From: an uncultured Candidatus Melainabacteria bacterium
Lineage (GTDB): Bacteria > Cyanobacteriota > Vampirovibrionia > Gastranaerophilales > Gastranaerophilaceae
Length of the DNA: 64,000 nt
Direction: 5' to 3'
NCBI GenBank assembly: GCA_934693165.1
Contig: CAKUUX010000001.1
Location: forward strand, 124,001-188,000
Positions 25,179-34,052 of the stretch are shown piece by piece (position 1 is the first letter of the stretch; each line of letters begins with the position of its first letter). The position numbers and the translations under genes are program-made. The notes under the pieces are model-generated. The model saw nothing but the letters and a program-made list of their open reading frames with translations, had not been told where the DNA came from and did not search any database.

Positions 25179-25562
25179 ATGAATGAACAAGAGTTGATAA
25201 AAAAATGTTTAATTGATGATGATGCGATAGAAACATATCCGTTTAATGAAGAACGATGTGGAAAAATGCCTGTTATGAGACATAAATCAAACAATAAATG
25301 GTTTGCATTGATTTTTCGTTTAGATGGTGTTTTGTACATCAACCTCAAGGCTGAGCCTGAAACAATCTCAATACTAAAAGATCAATATCCTGAATCTATA
25401 ACTCCAGCTTGGCACATGAATAAATCTCATTGGTGCAAAGTTGACGTCAATAAAATATCGTCTGAAGTTTTAGATGCAATTATCAAAAGAAGTTTTGATA
25501 TTACAAACAAAAAACATTCTAAAAGCATATCTGCTTTCAATATTACAAGTAAAAATTGTTGA
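25179..25562 (+). CDS. MmcQ/YjbR family protein
   Basis: A 127-residue protein of the MmcQ/YjbR fold: GKMPVMRHKSNNKWFALIFR, then VLYINLKAEPE and ITPAWHMNKSHWCKVDVN, which are characteristic of the family. The fold resembles CyaY-like and DNA-binding domains, but the biological role is unknown. It is the only gene between the two 127-bp repeats behind tRNA-His, so it may be cargo left by an integrated element. A TATTCT -10-like box (25167-25172) ends 6 nt before the ATG and no ribosome site is present, so this mRNA may be leaderless. Confidence 0.85.
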   Translation: MNEQELIKKCLIDDDAIETYPFNEERCGKMPVMRHKSNNKWFALIFRLDGVLYINLKAEPETISILKDQYPESITPAWHMNKSHWCKVDVNKISSEVLDAIIKRSFDITNKKHSKSISAFNITSKNC

Positions 25563-25708
25563 TATAATTTTATTCAAAGGCTTTTTTGATAAACCTGCAA
25601 CCATTTTAGTTTTGTTACTTTGCACATAGATTTTTTAATTTTGCGAAACCTTTTGCCCAAAATAATTAAACCAAGTGTTACAAGAAATCATTTCATGTGT
25701 TACGTTAC

Positions 25709-25837
25709 AACTCGCCCCAGTTTCTAAAGATTAAAAACTCTCAGTAATGAGAGTTTTTTGTTAATGAAAAAGAGGATTCGAACCAAGTTGTTTGACAAGC
25801 AAATAACGGGTTCTTGCCTCTCAAAAAGGATACTCAA
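25709..25837 (+). repeat. Direct repeat copy B, starting with a tRNA-His 3'-end fragment
   Basis: A second copy of the 24929-25055 unit, with only a few differences and small indels. It begins ACTCGCCCCAG, identical to the tRNA-His 3' end, and contains the same terminator hairpin (25732-25757). It is followed at 25862 by TTCCAGTTAA and an A/T-rich terminator, which again resembles the sequence just after the real tRNA. This region has no gene. Confidence 0.82.
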
Positions 25838-25869
25838 TTTTTTATTGGTAGAGTATCATTTGTTCCAGT

Positions 25870-25902
25870 TAAACAAAAAAGACCTTTATGGTCTTTTTTG
25901 TT
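25870..25902 (-). terminator. Bidirectional terminator after copy B
   Basis: A perfect 14-bp stem, AAACAAAAAAGACC (25870-25883) with its complement at 25889-25902, and loop TTTAT. It lies 28 bp beyond the stop of the minus-strand gene at 25931, which it probably terminates. Its flanks resemble the tRNA-His terminator. Confidence 0.85.
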
Positions 25903-25930
25903 TGCATGTATTTATTTTTATTGAAATATC

Positions 25931-26386
25931 TTATTCCTCTTCTTCTTCGTCGTCAGCTGTTGTGTCTTCAAACTCTGCAACCTCTACGCCCATAGCCTTC
26001 AAGTTTGCTATAGCTTTTGGTGCAAGTGCCGTATCTGAGAAGTTTTCTAATATTGTTTGGAAACATTCAATTGATTCAGCTTGCATATCTCTTAATTTTA
26101 GCAAGCATCCTAATTTATAATACAAAGGTGCAAGTACAACGTCTGGTGAAATCAACATTTGATTATCTAATTTGATTTTTACGTTAATTAAATTTCTATT
26201 GTCTTCTGGTGAAAGTAAAGTGTTTCCATAAACTTTTCTAGTAATAGCGTCAATTGTGTCTGACATAGCTTGAATTTCTTCTTGTGGCACTTTGCTTTTT
26301 GATGCTTTTTTAGCTGCGTAAGCGTCAATACCAAATGCCATAAGCGTGAAAACACCTAATATTATAATCAATAATGCTTTTTTCAT
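25931..26386 (-). CDS. Secreted TPR-like protein of unknown function
   Basis: A 151-residue protein with a signal peptide (MKKALLIIILGVFTLMAFG, cleavage near AYAA). The mature part is helical; VVLAPLYYKLGCLLKLRDMQ followed by AESIECFQTILENFSDTALA reads like one or two tetratricopeptide repeats. It ends in an acidic tail (DDEEEEE). It is probably periplasmic and may be a scaffold. A strong GGAG/AGG site precedes the ATG. It diverges from nagZ. I do not recognise a named family. Confidence 0.75.
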   Translation of the reverse strand: MKKALLIIILGVFTLMAFGIDAYAAKKASKSKVPQEEIQAMSDTIDAITRKVYGNTLLSPEDNRNLINVKIKLDNQMLISPDVVLAPLYYKLGCLLKLRDMQAESIECFQTILENFSDTALAPKAIANLKAMGVEVAEFEDTTADDEEEEE

Positions 26387-26431
26387 TACCTACCTACTCC
26401 CTATTTAGTATTTACATATTACAATAAAAAC

Positions 26432-26461
26432 TTGCAATAAGGTCTCATACAAATGTATGAT
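26432..26461 (+). promoter_or_regulatory. Promoter of nagZ
   Basis: TTGCAA (26432-26437) and TATGAT (26456-26461) are separated by 18 bp. The -10 box ends 6 nt before the ATG at 26468 and overlaps the upstream in-frame ATG at 26453, which argues that 26468 is the true start and that the mRNA is leaderless. Confidence 0.6.
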
Positions 26462-26467
26462 ATTATC

Positions 26468-27439
26468 ATGGAACTAAAAAGTAAACTATACCAAATGTTT
26501 ATATTAGGGGTTGACCTGAAAAACACTCCTCAAGCACTTTTAGAAGGTTTGGGTGGTGTAATCTTTTTTACTCGTGATATAAAATCAACCGAAGGATTTA
26601 AACTCCTAATACAAGATTTAGATAAAAAGGCTAAGATAAAACCGTTTTTCTCGATAGACCAAGAGGGAGGACGTGTTGAAAGAACTGAAAATATTCATAA
26701 TGGCAAAAAATATTTGAGTGCAAAATACGCTTACAAAAAAGGTTTGGATTTTTTAGAAAATCAAACAAAAGAAATTGCTAATGAATTAAAAAAATATGGT
26801 ATAAATTTAAATTTTGCGCCTTGTACTGATGTGAATTCTAATCCCAATAATCCAATTATTAACGAAAGAGCTTTTGCCGATAATCCAACAGATGTTATTA
26901 ATGGTGCAAGGGTTGTTATAAAAACATATCAAGAAAATGGTATTATGCCTTGTATAAAACATTTTCCTGGGCATGGTGATACATCAAAAGATAGTCATTT
27001 AGAACTCCCTACCTTAAAGCAATCTTTAAAAGAGTTGGAAGAAATCCATATAAAACCATTTAAAACATTGATTTCTGAAGGTGTTGAAATGGTTATGGTG
27101 GCGCATATTCAAGCAGAAGCTTTTGGAAAAGATTATCCGACAAGCTTAAATAAAAATTGTATTGATTATTTAAAAAATACTCTAGGTTTTAATGGTGTAA
27201 TAATTTCTGACGATATGTATATGAAAGCTATTGCTGATAATTATGGTTTTGAAAAAGCTTGCGAATTAGGTATCCGTGCAGGTTTAAACATGTTTATTTA
27301 TCGTGATGCGTCTGATGAAGTTATAAATATGATTGAAAATATTTATAAAAAAGCTGTTTTAGACAAAGAACTTGCTGAAAAAATCGAATATTCTTACGAG
27401 AAGATAATGAAACTAAAAGAAAGTTTCTTTCAATTGTAA
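26468..27439 (+). CDS. nagZ: Beta-N-acetylhexosaminidase (glycoside hydrolase family 3)
   Basis: A 323-residue NagZ-type enzyme that removes N-acetylglucosamine from peptidoglycan fragments during cell-wall recycling. Seen: FFSIDQEGGRVERT, NLNFAPCTDVN, the substrate-binding KHFPGHGDTSKDSH with the flexible catalytic His/Asp loop, and the nucleophile Asp in VIISDDMYMKAI. It has no signal peptide, as expected for a cytoplasmic recycling enzyme. An alternative ATG at 26453 would add five residues, but it lies inside the likely promoter; ELKSKLYQMF is the usual kind of NagZ start. No recycling partners are adjacent. Confidence 0.94.
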   Translation: MELKSKLYQMFILGVDLKNTPQALLEGLGGVIFFTRDIKSTEGFKLLIQDLDKKAKIKPFFSIDQEGGRVERTENIHNGKKYLSAKYAYKKGLDFLENQTKEIANELKKYGINLNFAPCTDVNSNPNNPIINERAFADNPTDVINGARVVIKTYQENGIMPCIKHFPGHGDTSKDSHLELPTLKQSLKELEEIHIKPFKTLISEGVEMVMVAHIQAEAFGKDYPTSLNKNCIDYLKNTLGFNGVIISDDMYMKAIADNYGFEKACELGIRAGLNMFIYRDASDEVINMIENIYKKAVLDKELAEKIEYSYEKIMKLKESFFQL

Positions 27440-27687
27440 ATAGTACCCTGCTCGCTTTTTCCTTTTGCTCCTGTCAAATCAAAGATTTGAAACGTCGCTG
27501 ATATTATGTTACGTCTTCCAAAGCCTTGCACTTCTGCAAGTCTTTTCAGACTTCACACCGGCTCACGCTTTTTCCTACGTTTCCTTTTATCCGTAAGGCA
27601 TTAAATTGGTTAATATGTCTAACGGCTAAAAGTCAACTACGGAGACAGGCTCACAAGTTTCGCTCTAGCTCAACTGTTCGCTTTGTC
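27440..27687. other. Non-coding G+C-enriched region of unknown nature
   Basis: About 250 bp between nagZ and a minus-strand terminator. It is clearly richer in G+C than its surroundings. A 67-codon frame exists on the plus strand at 27526 but lacks a ribosome site and family resemblance. Short palindromes are present (CAAATCAAAGATTTG at 27477-27491; CTTGCACTTCTGCAAG at 27525-27540). Read on the minus strand it has AAAGCGAGCAGGG and AGCGTGAG, words like those in the dispersed repeats at 19616 and 24809. It may be a decayed repeat or a structured RNA. Confidence 0.4.
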
Positions 27688-27718
27688 AAAAAAAAGGGTC
27701 AAACTGAGAAGTTTGACC
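27688..27718 (-). terminator. Intrinsic terminator of the 67-residue gene
   Basis: On the minus strand GGTCAAACT pairs with AGTTTGACC (27697-27705 with 27710-27718), followed by eight T (27695-27688). It lies about 60 bp after the stop codon at 27780. Confidence 0.92.
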
Positions 27719-27779
27719 AAAAATTTTAAAATAGAGAGAGAGAGTATAAATTTAAATCTTGTTTAAATTAATTTTAAGA

Positions 27780-27983
27780 TTAGTTGTTGCTTAAAACTAA
27801 TTTTAAAGTTGCCATATTTTTGATAGCTAACATTTTGTGTTTGTTGTGTTGAGAATTTGAGATTTCGAAAATTCTGCACATTCTACGGATTTCTTCTTGT
27901 CTTGCGAAAGAATCAACTCTGTAAACATTTTTAATTGGGTCTGTAACTACTGCCATAATTGTGTTTAATTCTTGTTCTTTCAT
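27780..27983 (-). CDS. Small conserved-looking protein of unknown function
   Basis: A 67-residue protein, mostly helical and basic, with no membrane segment or known motif: NTIMAVVTDPIKNVYRVDS, then REEI-like charged helices ending ATLKLVLSNN. It looks real because an AGAGAGGA ribosome site lies at the right distance before the ATG and a textbook terminator follows. It is transcribed alone and divergently from the secreted protein gene at 28128. No function can be assigned. Confidence 0.72.
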   Translation of the reverse strand: MKEQELNTIMAVVTDPIKNVYRVDSFARQEEIRRMCRIFEISNSQHNKHKMLAIKNMATLKLVLSNN

Positions 27984-28127
27984 TCTGAAATCCTCTCTTA
28001 TCTCTTACTCTTATATAAAGTTAATTTCTTTTAAGAAATTGCCTTTTTTGTTGCATGTAACTTAACATTTGTTTACAATTTTGATTTTTAGCGTTTTCGC
28101 TTTAGAATTAAATACGGAGGAAACGTA

Positions 28128-28808
28128 ATGAAAACAAAGATATTAACTCTTTTAACTGCACTTATAGTTTTAGCAACATCTGTTAATGCAGCTAATGTTT
28201 ATAAATCAAAAGCAGAAACAAAAAGAATACCAAAAGGAACAAAATTCCAAATACAACTTCAAGAACCGGTTAGTACAAAAGATAATCAAGTAGAGGATTA
28301 TTTTTCTGCTATCTTGTTGAAAGACGAAAAAACAAATACAAGTGTTGTTTTACCTGCAGGTTCTTTGATTAGAGGTACAATTTCTAATATTAAACCTGCA
28401 AAAAGACTTTCAAAAGGTGCTGTATTATATTTGGATTTTGACCATATTGTTACACCAAAAGGTCGTCAAATGCCTTTGGATATGGCTGTTTACGCAACAA
28501 TGAAAACAACTTTTGACGGTGGACTTTATGATACGCTTAACTACGGCGAAGCTATTCAAAAAGATTGGGATACTACTGTAGATATTACAGCAAATTCTGT
28601 TAATTTTGCTGCAGATGCTGATGTTCACGGTATTGTTAAAGTTGTTACTGTTCCAGTTTGTGCAATTGGTGGTTTTGTTGGAAGTACTGGCTATATTCTT
28701 TATGAAACTGTCGCTGATTTGTTCAAAAAGGGTACTGACGTAACATTTAATCAAGGTGATGTTTTAACAGTTGTTTTAACTAATGATATTGATATTCCAG
28801 TAAATTAG
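28128..28808 (+). CDS. Exported protein, TrbI-like barrel region, unknown function
   Basis: A 226-residue protein with a signal peptide (MKTKILTLLTALIVLATSVNA). The mature part has beta-rich segments IPKGTKFQIQLQEPVSTKDN, VVLPAGSLIRGTISNIKPA and VLYLDFDHIVTPKGRQMPL, a pattern also seen in conjugation TrbI/VirB10-type barrels and in cyanobacterial exported proteins of unknown role. A hydrophobic stretch (VPVCAIGGFVGSTGYILYE, about 179-197) may attach it to a membrane. GGAGGAAA precedes the ATG, an excellent ribosome site. It is monocistronic, with a terminator after it. Confidence 0.72.
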   Translation: MKTKILTLLTALIVLATSVNAANVYKSKAETKRIPKGTKFQIQLQEPVSTKDNQVEDYFSAILLKDEKTNTSVVLPAGSLIRGTISNIKPAKRLSKGAVLYLDFDHIVTPKGRQMPLDMAVYATMKTTFDGGLYDTLNYGEAIQKDWDTTVDITANSVNFAADADVHGIVKVVTVPVCAIGGFVGSTGYILYETVADLFKKGTDVTFNQGDVLTVVLTNDIDIPVN

Positions 28809-28836
28809 TTTTAATTAAAATCTATTTTTTAACAGA

Positions 28837-28865
28837 GGCGAAGCCGTAGGCTTCGCCCTTTTTGT
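28837..28865 (+). terminator. Intrinsic terminator with GGCGAAGCC core
   Basis: GGCGAAGCC (28837-28845), loop GTA, GGCTTCGCC (28849-28857), then a T run. The same stem core is present in the terminators at 36791 and 47431. Confidence 0.9.
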
Positions 28866-28986
28866 TATTTAAATATCGCTACTTAACCAATTTTTTATTT
28901 AAGTAAAAATATGATATAATCTACTTATTAATAATATAAGTTGGTTTATTCCAATAACATTTATTTATCAGATATTGAGGGTTATT

Positions 28987-31566
28987 ATGAAGAAAATATT
29001 TATATTTTTTGTATTATTTTTTATGCCATTAATTGCTTTTGCAGATGAGGCAAAAATTTATAAATTAAAAAGTGGTCAAACTGTAGTAATTCAACAAGTT
29101 AAGAGCAATCCAATTGTAACCATTGATACTTGGATAAAAACAGGTTCAATAGATGAAACTGATAAAAATAATGGTGTAGCGCACTTTTTAGAACATTTGT
29201 TTTTTAAAGGTTCAAGCAAATATCCAGTAGGTGAGTTTGATAGAATTGTAGAATCACAAGGTGGCGAAACAAATGCTGCTACAAGTAAAGATTTTACTCA
29301 TTATTATATAACTATTCCTTCTAACAAATTTGATGTTGCCCTAGATTTGCATTCTGATATGCTTTTGACTCCTCAAATTCCTCAAGATGAGTTAACAAGA
29401 GAAAGAAAAGTTGTTATAGAAGAAATATCAAAGGATATGAATTCACCTAGAAACAAATTGTCTAAAAATCTTACAGCTCTTGTTTATAAGACACATCCAT
29501 ATAAAAGAGAGGTTATCGGAAAAAAAGAAGTTATCGCAAATATAACAAGAGAAGAGATTTTTGATTTTTATAACAAAAATTATGGCCCTCAAAATATGAT
29601 AACACTTGTGGTTGGGGATGTAGAACCTGATGTTGTTTTGAAAAAAGTTGAAAAAGCTTTTTCAAACAATAATAAAATTTCAAAACAAAAACATTACAAA
29701 CAAGAAAAAAGATTAACAAAAAATGTTGAAAAAATAGATTACGATGATATTTCGACTGGATATTTAGCTCTTGCGTACAATACTGTTCCTATGAAACATA
29801 AAGATACTTATGCTTTAGATGTTTTGGCTGTTATTTTGGGGCAAGGCAGAAGTTCAAGATTTTATCAAGATATAAAAGAAAATAAACAGCTTGCATATAC
29901 TATCAGTTGTGGAAATTCTTCTAGCAAAGATGATGGTATATTTATTGTTAGTGCCAATTTTCAACCTGAAAATGTTGATAAATTGAGAAAAGAAATTGAT
30001 AAACAAATTCAAAAAATAAAAAAATATGGTATTGATGATGAAGATTTAGCTTTTGCAAAGAGTGTAATTGAAAAGGATACATATTTTGCCAGAGAATCAA
30101 TAACAGATATTGCGACAGAATTGGGTTATACACTTGTTGTTACAGGTGAAAATAAGTATTACGATAATTATGTTGATAATATTAAAAAGGTTACAACATC
30201 TGATGTACAAAGAGTTGCAAATAAATATTTAAACCATAGTGCAACATCAATTTTGCTTCCTAAAAAATATGAAAAAGAAATCAAAGATATGAAAATTATC
30301 AAAAATACAGAGGCAAAATTTGTAAAAGAAGCTTTTGGAATAAAAAAATATACATTAGAAAACAAAGCAACATTATTACTAAATCAAAATGATGCGAATG
30401 AAATAGTTGCAATAAGTATAAATGCAAAAGGTGGAGAATTCTTAGAAAAAATTGCAGGTACTGGGTTTTTAACTTCTCAACTTATGACAAAAGGTACAAA
30501 AAAATATTCATTTGAAGATTTAAGCAAATTAATGGAAGAAAACGGTATCAACATTGTTGCAAAATCTGGTGGTGATAATTTTGTAATAAATGTTTTAACG
30601 ACAAAATCTCAATTAAATAGAGCTTTAGAAATACTTGATGAAGTTGTTAACAATGCGACTTTTAAAGAAGAACAAATGAATAAGGACAAAGCTTCTTTGT
30701 TGAATAATATTAAAAAATCTCGTGATATTCCACTAAAAGTTGCGTTAGAAAATTATAGAACAATGATTTTTAAAGGTTCACCATATTCGAATACTAATAA
30801 AATTCTTGAAAAAACTGTTCCTACAATAAAACTTTCTGATATTCAAGAATATTATGACAAAATTTTCTATCCTGAAAATATTGTTATTGGTGTGACAGGT
30901 AACGTTAACGAAAAAGAACTTATTGGACATTTTACAAATATGTTTAATGGTAAAAAAGGTTCAAAGTTTGATTTTAATAAGTATTCGAATAGCATCAAAC
31001 CAATTATAAAAGCAGAAACTGAAGAAAAGAAGATTGATAAACTAGAAACATCCTGGTATTTTACAGGTTGGCAAACATCAGGTGTTACTGATAAAAAAGA
31101 ATATGCGACTTTCCAAGTGATTGATTCAATTCTTGGTGGTGGTATGAGTTCTCGTTTGTTCAGAAACGTTAGAGATAAAGAAGGGTTAGCATATCAAATA
31201 GGCTCTGGTTATGCTCCACAAAGATTAAAAGGTCAATTCATGGTTTATATTGGAACAAACCCTAAAACTTTAAAATATTCAGAAAAAAGATTATTAGAAG
31301 AAGTTTACAAGCTAAAAACAGAGCCTGTTTCAGAAGAAGAATTAAAATCTGCAAAAGAAAAATTAATGGGCAGCTACTATATTGGTTTAGAAACTAACCT
31401 TGATAAGGCAGGTACAATTTCTAATTTCGAAGCATCTTCAAGAGGTTTTGAATTTATAGACGAATACAAAACTCTAATAAATTCTGTTACAGAGCAAGAC
31501 GTTATGAATGTTGCAAAAAAATATTTTAACGACAAAAGAGTAACATCAATTGTTAATGAGAAATAA
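28987..31566 (+). CDS. Exported M16-family zinc peptidase, two-domain
   Basis: An 859-residue insulinase/processing-peptidase-like protein with a signal peptide (MKKIFIFFVLFFMPLIAFA). The first M16 half has the inverted zinc motif H66-FLE-H70 in GVAHFLEHLFFKG and the downstream acidic helix (KVVIEEISKDMNSPRN). The second half (from about residue 450) has the fold signature GGGMSSRLFRNVRDKEGLAY but no HxxEH, so it is structural, as in periplasmic PqqL-like enzymes. It probably degrades peptides in the periplasm. The frame opens at a TTG at 28975, but the ATG at 28987 has GAGGG 5 nt upstream and starts the signal peptide. recG follows 3 bp later. Confidence 0.93.
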   Translation: MKKIFIFFVLFFMPLIAFADEAKIYKLKSGQTVVIQQVKSNPIVTIDTWIKTGSIDETDKNNGVAHFLEHLFFKGSSKYPVGEFDRIVESQGGETNAATSKDFTHYYITIPSNKFDVALDLHSDMLLTPQIPQDELTRERKVVIEEISKDMNSPRNKLSKNLTALVYKTHPYKREVIGKKEVIANITREEIFDFYNKNYGPQNMITLVVGDVEPDVVLKKVEKAFSNNNKISKQKHYKQEKRLTKNVEKIDYDDISTGYLALAYNTVPMKHKDTYALDVLAVILGQGRSSRFYQDIKENKQLAYTISCGNSSSKDDGIFIVSANFQPENVDKLRKEIDKQIQKIKKYGIDDEDLAFAKSVIEKDTYFARESITDIATELGYTLVVTGENKYYDNYVDNIKKVTTSDVQRVANKYLNHSATSILLPKKYEKEIKDMKIIKNTEAKFVKEAFGIKKYTLENKATLLLNQNDANEIVAISINAKGGEFLEKIAGTGFLTSQLMTKGTKKYSFEDLSKLMEENGINIVAKSGGDNFVINVLTTKSQLNRALEILDEVVNNATFKEEQMNKDKASLLNNIKKSRDIPLKVALENYRTMIFKGSPYSNTNKILEKTVPTIKLSDIQEYYDKIFYPENIVIGVTGNVNEKELIGHFTNMFNGKKGSKFDFNKYSNSIKPIIKAETEEKKIDKLETSWYFTGWQTSGVTDKKEYATFQVIDSILGGGMSSRLFRNVRDKEGLAYQIGSGYAPQRLKGQFMVYIGTNPKTLKYSEKRLLEEVYKLKTEPVSEEELKSAKEKLMGSYYIGLETNLDKAGTISNFEASSRGFEFIDEYKTLINSVTEQDVMNVAKKYFNDKRVTSIVNEK

Positions 31567-31569
31567 TAA

Positions 31570-33945
31570 ATGGAAAATAGATTTGAGCAAATAAAACAGG
31601 CAATAGAGGTTGAAGTTAAGCACTGCTATATCAATATTCAGGGCAGAACTCAGTCTTTTTCAAAATTTATTTACTCAAAAATGAAAGAAGAATACAAAAA
31701 TTCCAAAAATCCGAAATGGCAAATTTTAATGGAATATTTTGACCATTATTCTACAGAATCTCTTATTGCAAGAAAAAGAGCTATTAAAAGACTTGCTAAG
31801 GTTATAAGAGATGAATTAAATCCAAAACCAATTGTGGAAATTGATAAAGATTTGCCAAAAGATCCTACTGTAACTGATATTTGTGATATAAAAGGGATTG
31901 GTCCAAAAACTGCTTATCAATTAAATAAACTTGGTATCTTTACGGCGAATGATTTGATGTATTATTTTCCTAGAAAACATATTGATTATTCAAATATAGA
32001 CAAAATTTCGCATTTAAAGGCAGGCATGACAACTACTATTTTTGGGTATATAAATTCTACTCAAGCTTTTACTTCAAAAAGTGGACTTGGAATTTGCAAA
32101 GTCCAAATTAAGGACGAAACAGGTTCTATAACTTTGAACTTTTTTATGGCAAAGGCAGGAAGATATTTGCTTGAGCGAGTTAAATCACAATTTCCTAAAA
32201 ATAGTGCAATTATGGTTTCTGGGGTTGTCAAAGTTAATTCTTATGATGGAAAATTAACTATTGATAAACCAACTTATAATTTGATTGAAACAATTGATGG
32301 AGAACATTCTTCTCTGAATGCTGGGAGAATTGTTCCAATTTATGCTTTGAGTGAAAACTTTAGTATTAAAACTATGCGTAAGGCTATTCATACGTGTCTT
32401 GAGCTGTATAAGGATACGATAAAAACAGTTCTTCCTGATTATTTAATTCAAAAACATAAACTTTTAAGTAAAAAGGATGCAATTTGTGAAATTCATTTTC
32501 CGAGTAGTATGGAAATGCTTGAAAGAGCTAGATTTACTCTTGTTTTTGAAGAATTGTTTATTATTCAGCTAAAAATGCTTGAACATAGAGAACAAGTAAA
32601 AAAAGAACTTGCAACAGTTCCATTGCAAATTAAAGATGACGGGTTGGTCATGAAATTTATAAAAGGTTTACCGTTTGAATTGACTTCTGCACAAAAACAA
32701 GCTGTAAATGAAATTTTGAATGATTTAACAAAAGAAGAACCAATGCAAAGACTTTTACAAGGTGATGTTGGTAGTGGTAAAACTGTTGTTGCGACAATCT
32801 TTTTACTATCAGCTGTAGAAAATGGATATCAAGGTGCAATTATGGCGCCTACAGAAATTTTAGCAAAACAACATTATAACAACCTAGTCGAATGGCTAAC
32901 TCCTATGAATTTAAGAATAGGTTTATTTTTGGGTTCTAGTAAGAAAAAAATGCGTATTCAAATGGAACAGGATTTGATTAATGGGCAGATTGATATTGCA
33001 GTTGGGACACATGCACTTATTCAAGATAATGTTGAATTTAATAACCTTGGAGCAATTGTAATTGATGAGCAACATAGATTTGGAGTTAAACAAAGAAGTA
33101 AATTGACAAAAAAATCTTTTGCTCCTCAAACTCTTACTATGACAGCAACTCCAATTCCAAGAACATTGGCATTTACTTTGCATGGTGATTTGGATTTGAC
33201 TATAATTGACGAAATGCCAGTTGGTAGAAAACCAGTTAAAACATTTGTTATGACAAATCATAGAGAGATTTATAAACTTATTAGAAAAGAAGTTGAAGCA
33301 GGTCATCAAGCGTATATTGTTTATCCATTGATTGAAGAAAGCGAAACTTTAAGTGCAAAAGCAGCAACTAAAGAGGCTGAAAGACTTCAAGAAACAGTCT
33401 TTTCTGATTTAAAAATTGGACTTCTTCACGGTAAATTGAAAAATGATGAAAAAGAAGAAGTCATGACAAAATTTAAAAATAAGGAATATGATGTTTTGGT
33501 TTCAACAACTGTTGTCGAAGTTGGAGTTGATGTTAAAAATGCAACGGTCATGGTTATTGAAAATGCTGAAAGATTTGGCTTATCTCAACTTCATCAATTG
33601 AGAGGTCGTGTAGGTCGTTCTGATTTGCAGTCATATTGTATTTTATCAAGCTCTTCTAAACAGCCAGAAACTTTAGAAAGATTGCATGTCATGGAAGAAA
33701 CAAATAATGGCTTTGTTATTTCTGAAAAAGATTTAGAGCTTAGAGGGCCTGGAGATTTCCTAGGCGTAAGACAAAGTGGTCTTCCAGAGTTTTTAATTGC
33801 AGATATTATAAAAGATACCAAAACTCTTGAATTAGCTCGTTTTGAGGCACAGACTTTTATAAAAGAAAAAGACATAAATGATTACCCAAATTTAAAAATG
33901 GCTGAAAGTCTTAATTCTTCGGATAAAGAACTGCTTTCTGCTTAG
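31570..33945 (+). CDS. recG: ATP-dependent DNA helicase RecG
   Basis: A 791-residue branch-migrating helicase that remodels stalled forks and Holliday junctions. About 115 N-terminal residues precede the conserved start DIKGIGPKTAYQLNKLGI; this lengthened N-terminus is also seen in cyanobacterial and some other RecG. An OB-fold wedge domain follows, then Walker A (GDVGSGKTVVA), DEQHRFGVKQR (Walker B region), TMTATPIPRTL (motif III) and RGRVGRSDLQSYC (motif VI), then the TRG-type C-terminus (GPGDFLGVRQSG). It starts 3 bp after the peptidase gene. Confidence 0.96.
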   Translation: MENRFEQIKQAIEVEVKHCYINIQGRTQSFSKFIYSKMKEEYKNSKNPKWQILMEYFDHYSTESLIARKRAIKRLAKVIRDELNPKPIVEIDKDLPKDPTVTDICDIKGIGPKTAYQLNKLGIFTANDLMYYFPRKHIDYSNIDKISHLKAGMTTTIFGYINSTQAFTSKSGLGICKVQIKDETGSITLNFFMAKAGRYLLERVKSQFPKNSAIMVSGVVKVNSYDGKLTIDKPTYNLIETIDGEHSSLNAGRIVPIYALSENFSIKTMRKAIHTCLELYKDTIKTVLPDYLIQKHKLLSKKDAICEIHFPSSMEMLERARFTLVFEELFIIQLKMLEHREQVKKELATVPLQIKDDGLVMKFIKGLPFELTSAQKQAVNEILNDLTKEEPMQRLLQGDVGSGKTVVATIFLLSAVENGYQGAIMAPTEILAKQHYNNLVEWLTPMNLRIGLFLGSSKKKMRIQMEQDLINGQIDIAVGTHALIQDNVEFNNLGAIVIDEQHRFGVKQRSKLTKKSFAPQTLTMTATPIPRTLAFTLHGDLDLTIIDEMPVGRKPVKTFVMTNHREIYKLIRKEVEAGHQAYIVYPLIEESETLSAKAATKEAERLQETVFSDLKIGLLHGKLKNDEKEEVMTKFKNKEYDVLVSTTVVEVGVDVKNATVMVIENAERFGLSQLHQLRGRVGRSDLQSYCILSSSSKQPETLERLHVMEETNNGFVISEKDLELRGPGDFLGVRQSGLPEFLIADIIKDTKTLELARFEAQTFIKEKDINDYPNLKMAESLNSSDKELLSA

Positions 33946-34052
33946 TTCATAATTCTTAATATTTAAGGCAATTTTTTTATTGTCATGGAGTTTAAATACA
34001 TGTGTAGGTATACTATTTCAATTTACTATGTAATTTTAGAAAGTGTGTTATT

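Noticed and set aside
27526..27729. 67-codon plus-strand frame after nagZ
   Set aside because: No ribosome site, no family resemblance; it runs through a minus-strand terminator and a repeat-like block.
28060..28090. Possible HLR1 (RpaB-binding) site, CTTAACAT and GTTTACAA in direct repeat
   Set aside because: The first half does not fit the consensus without an insertion, and the AT-rich background makes this likely by chance.
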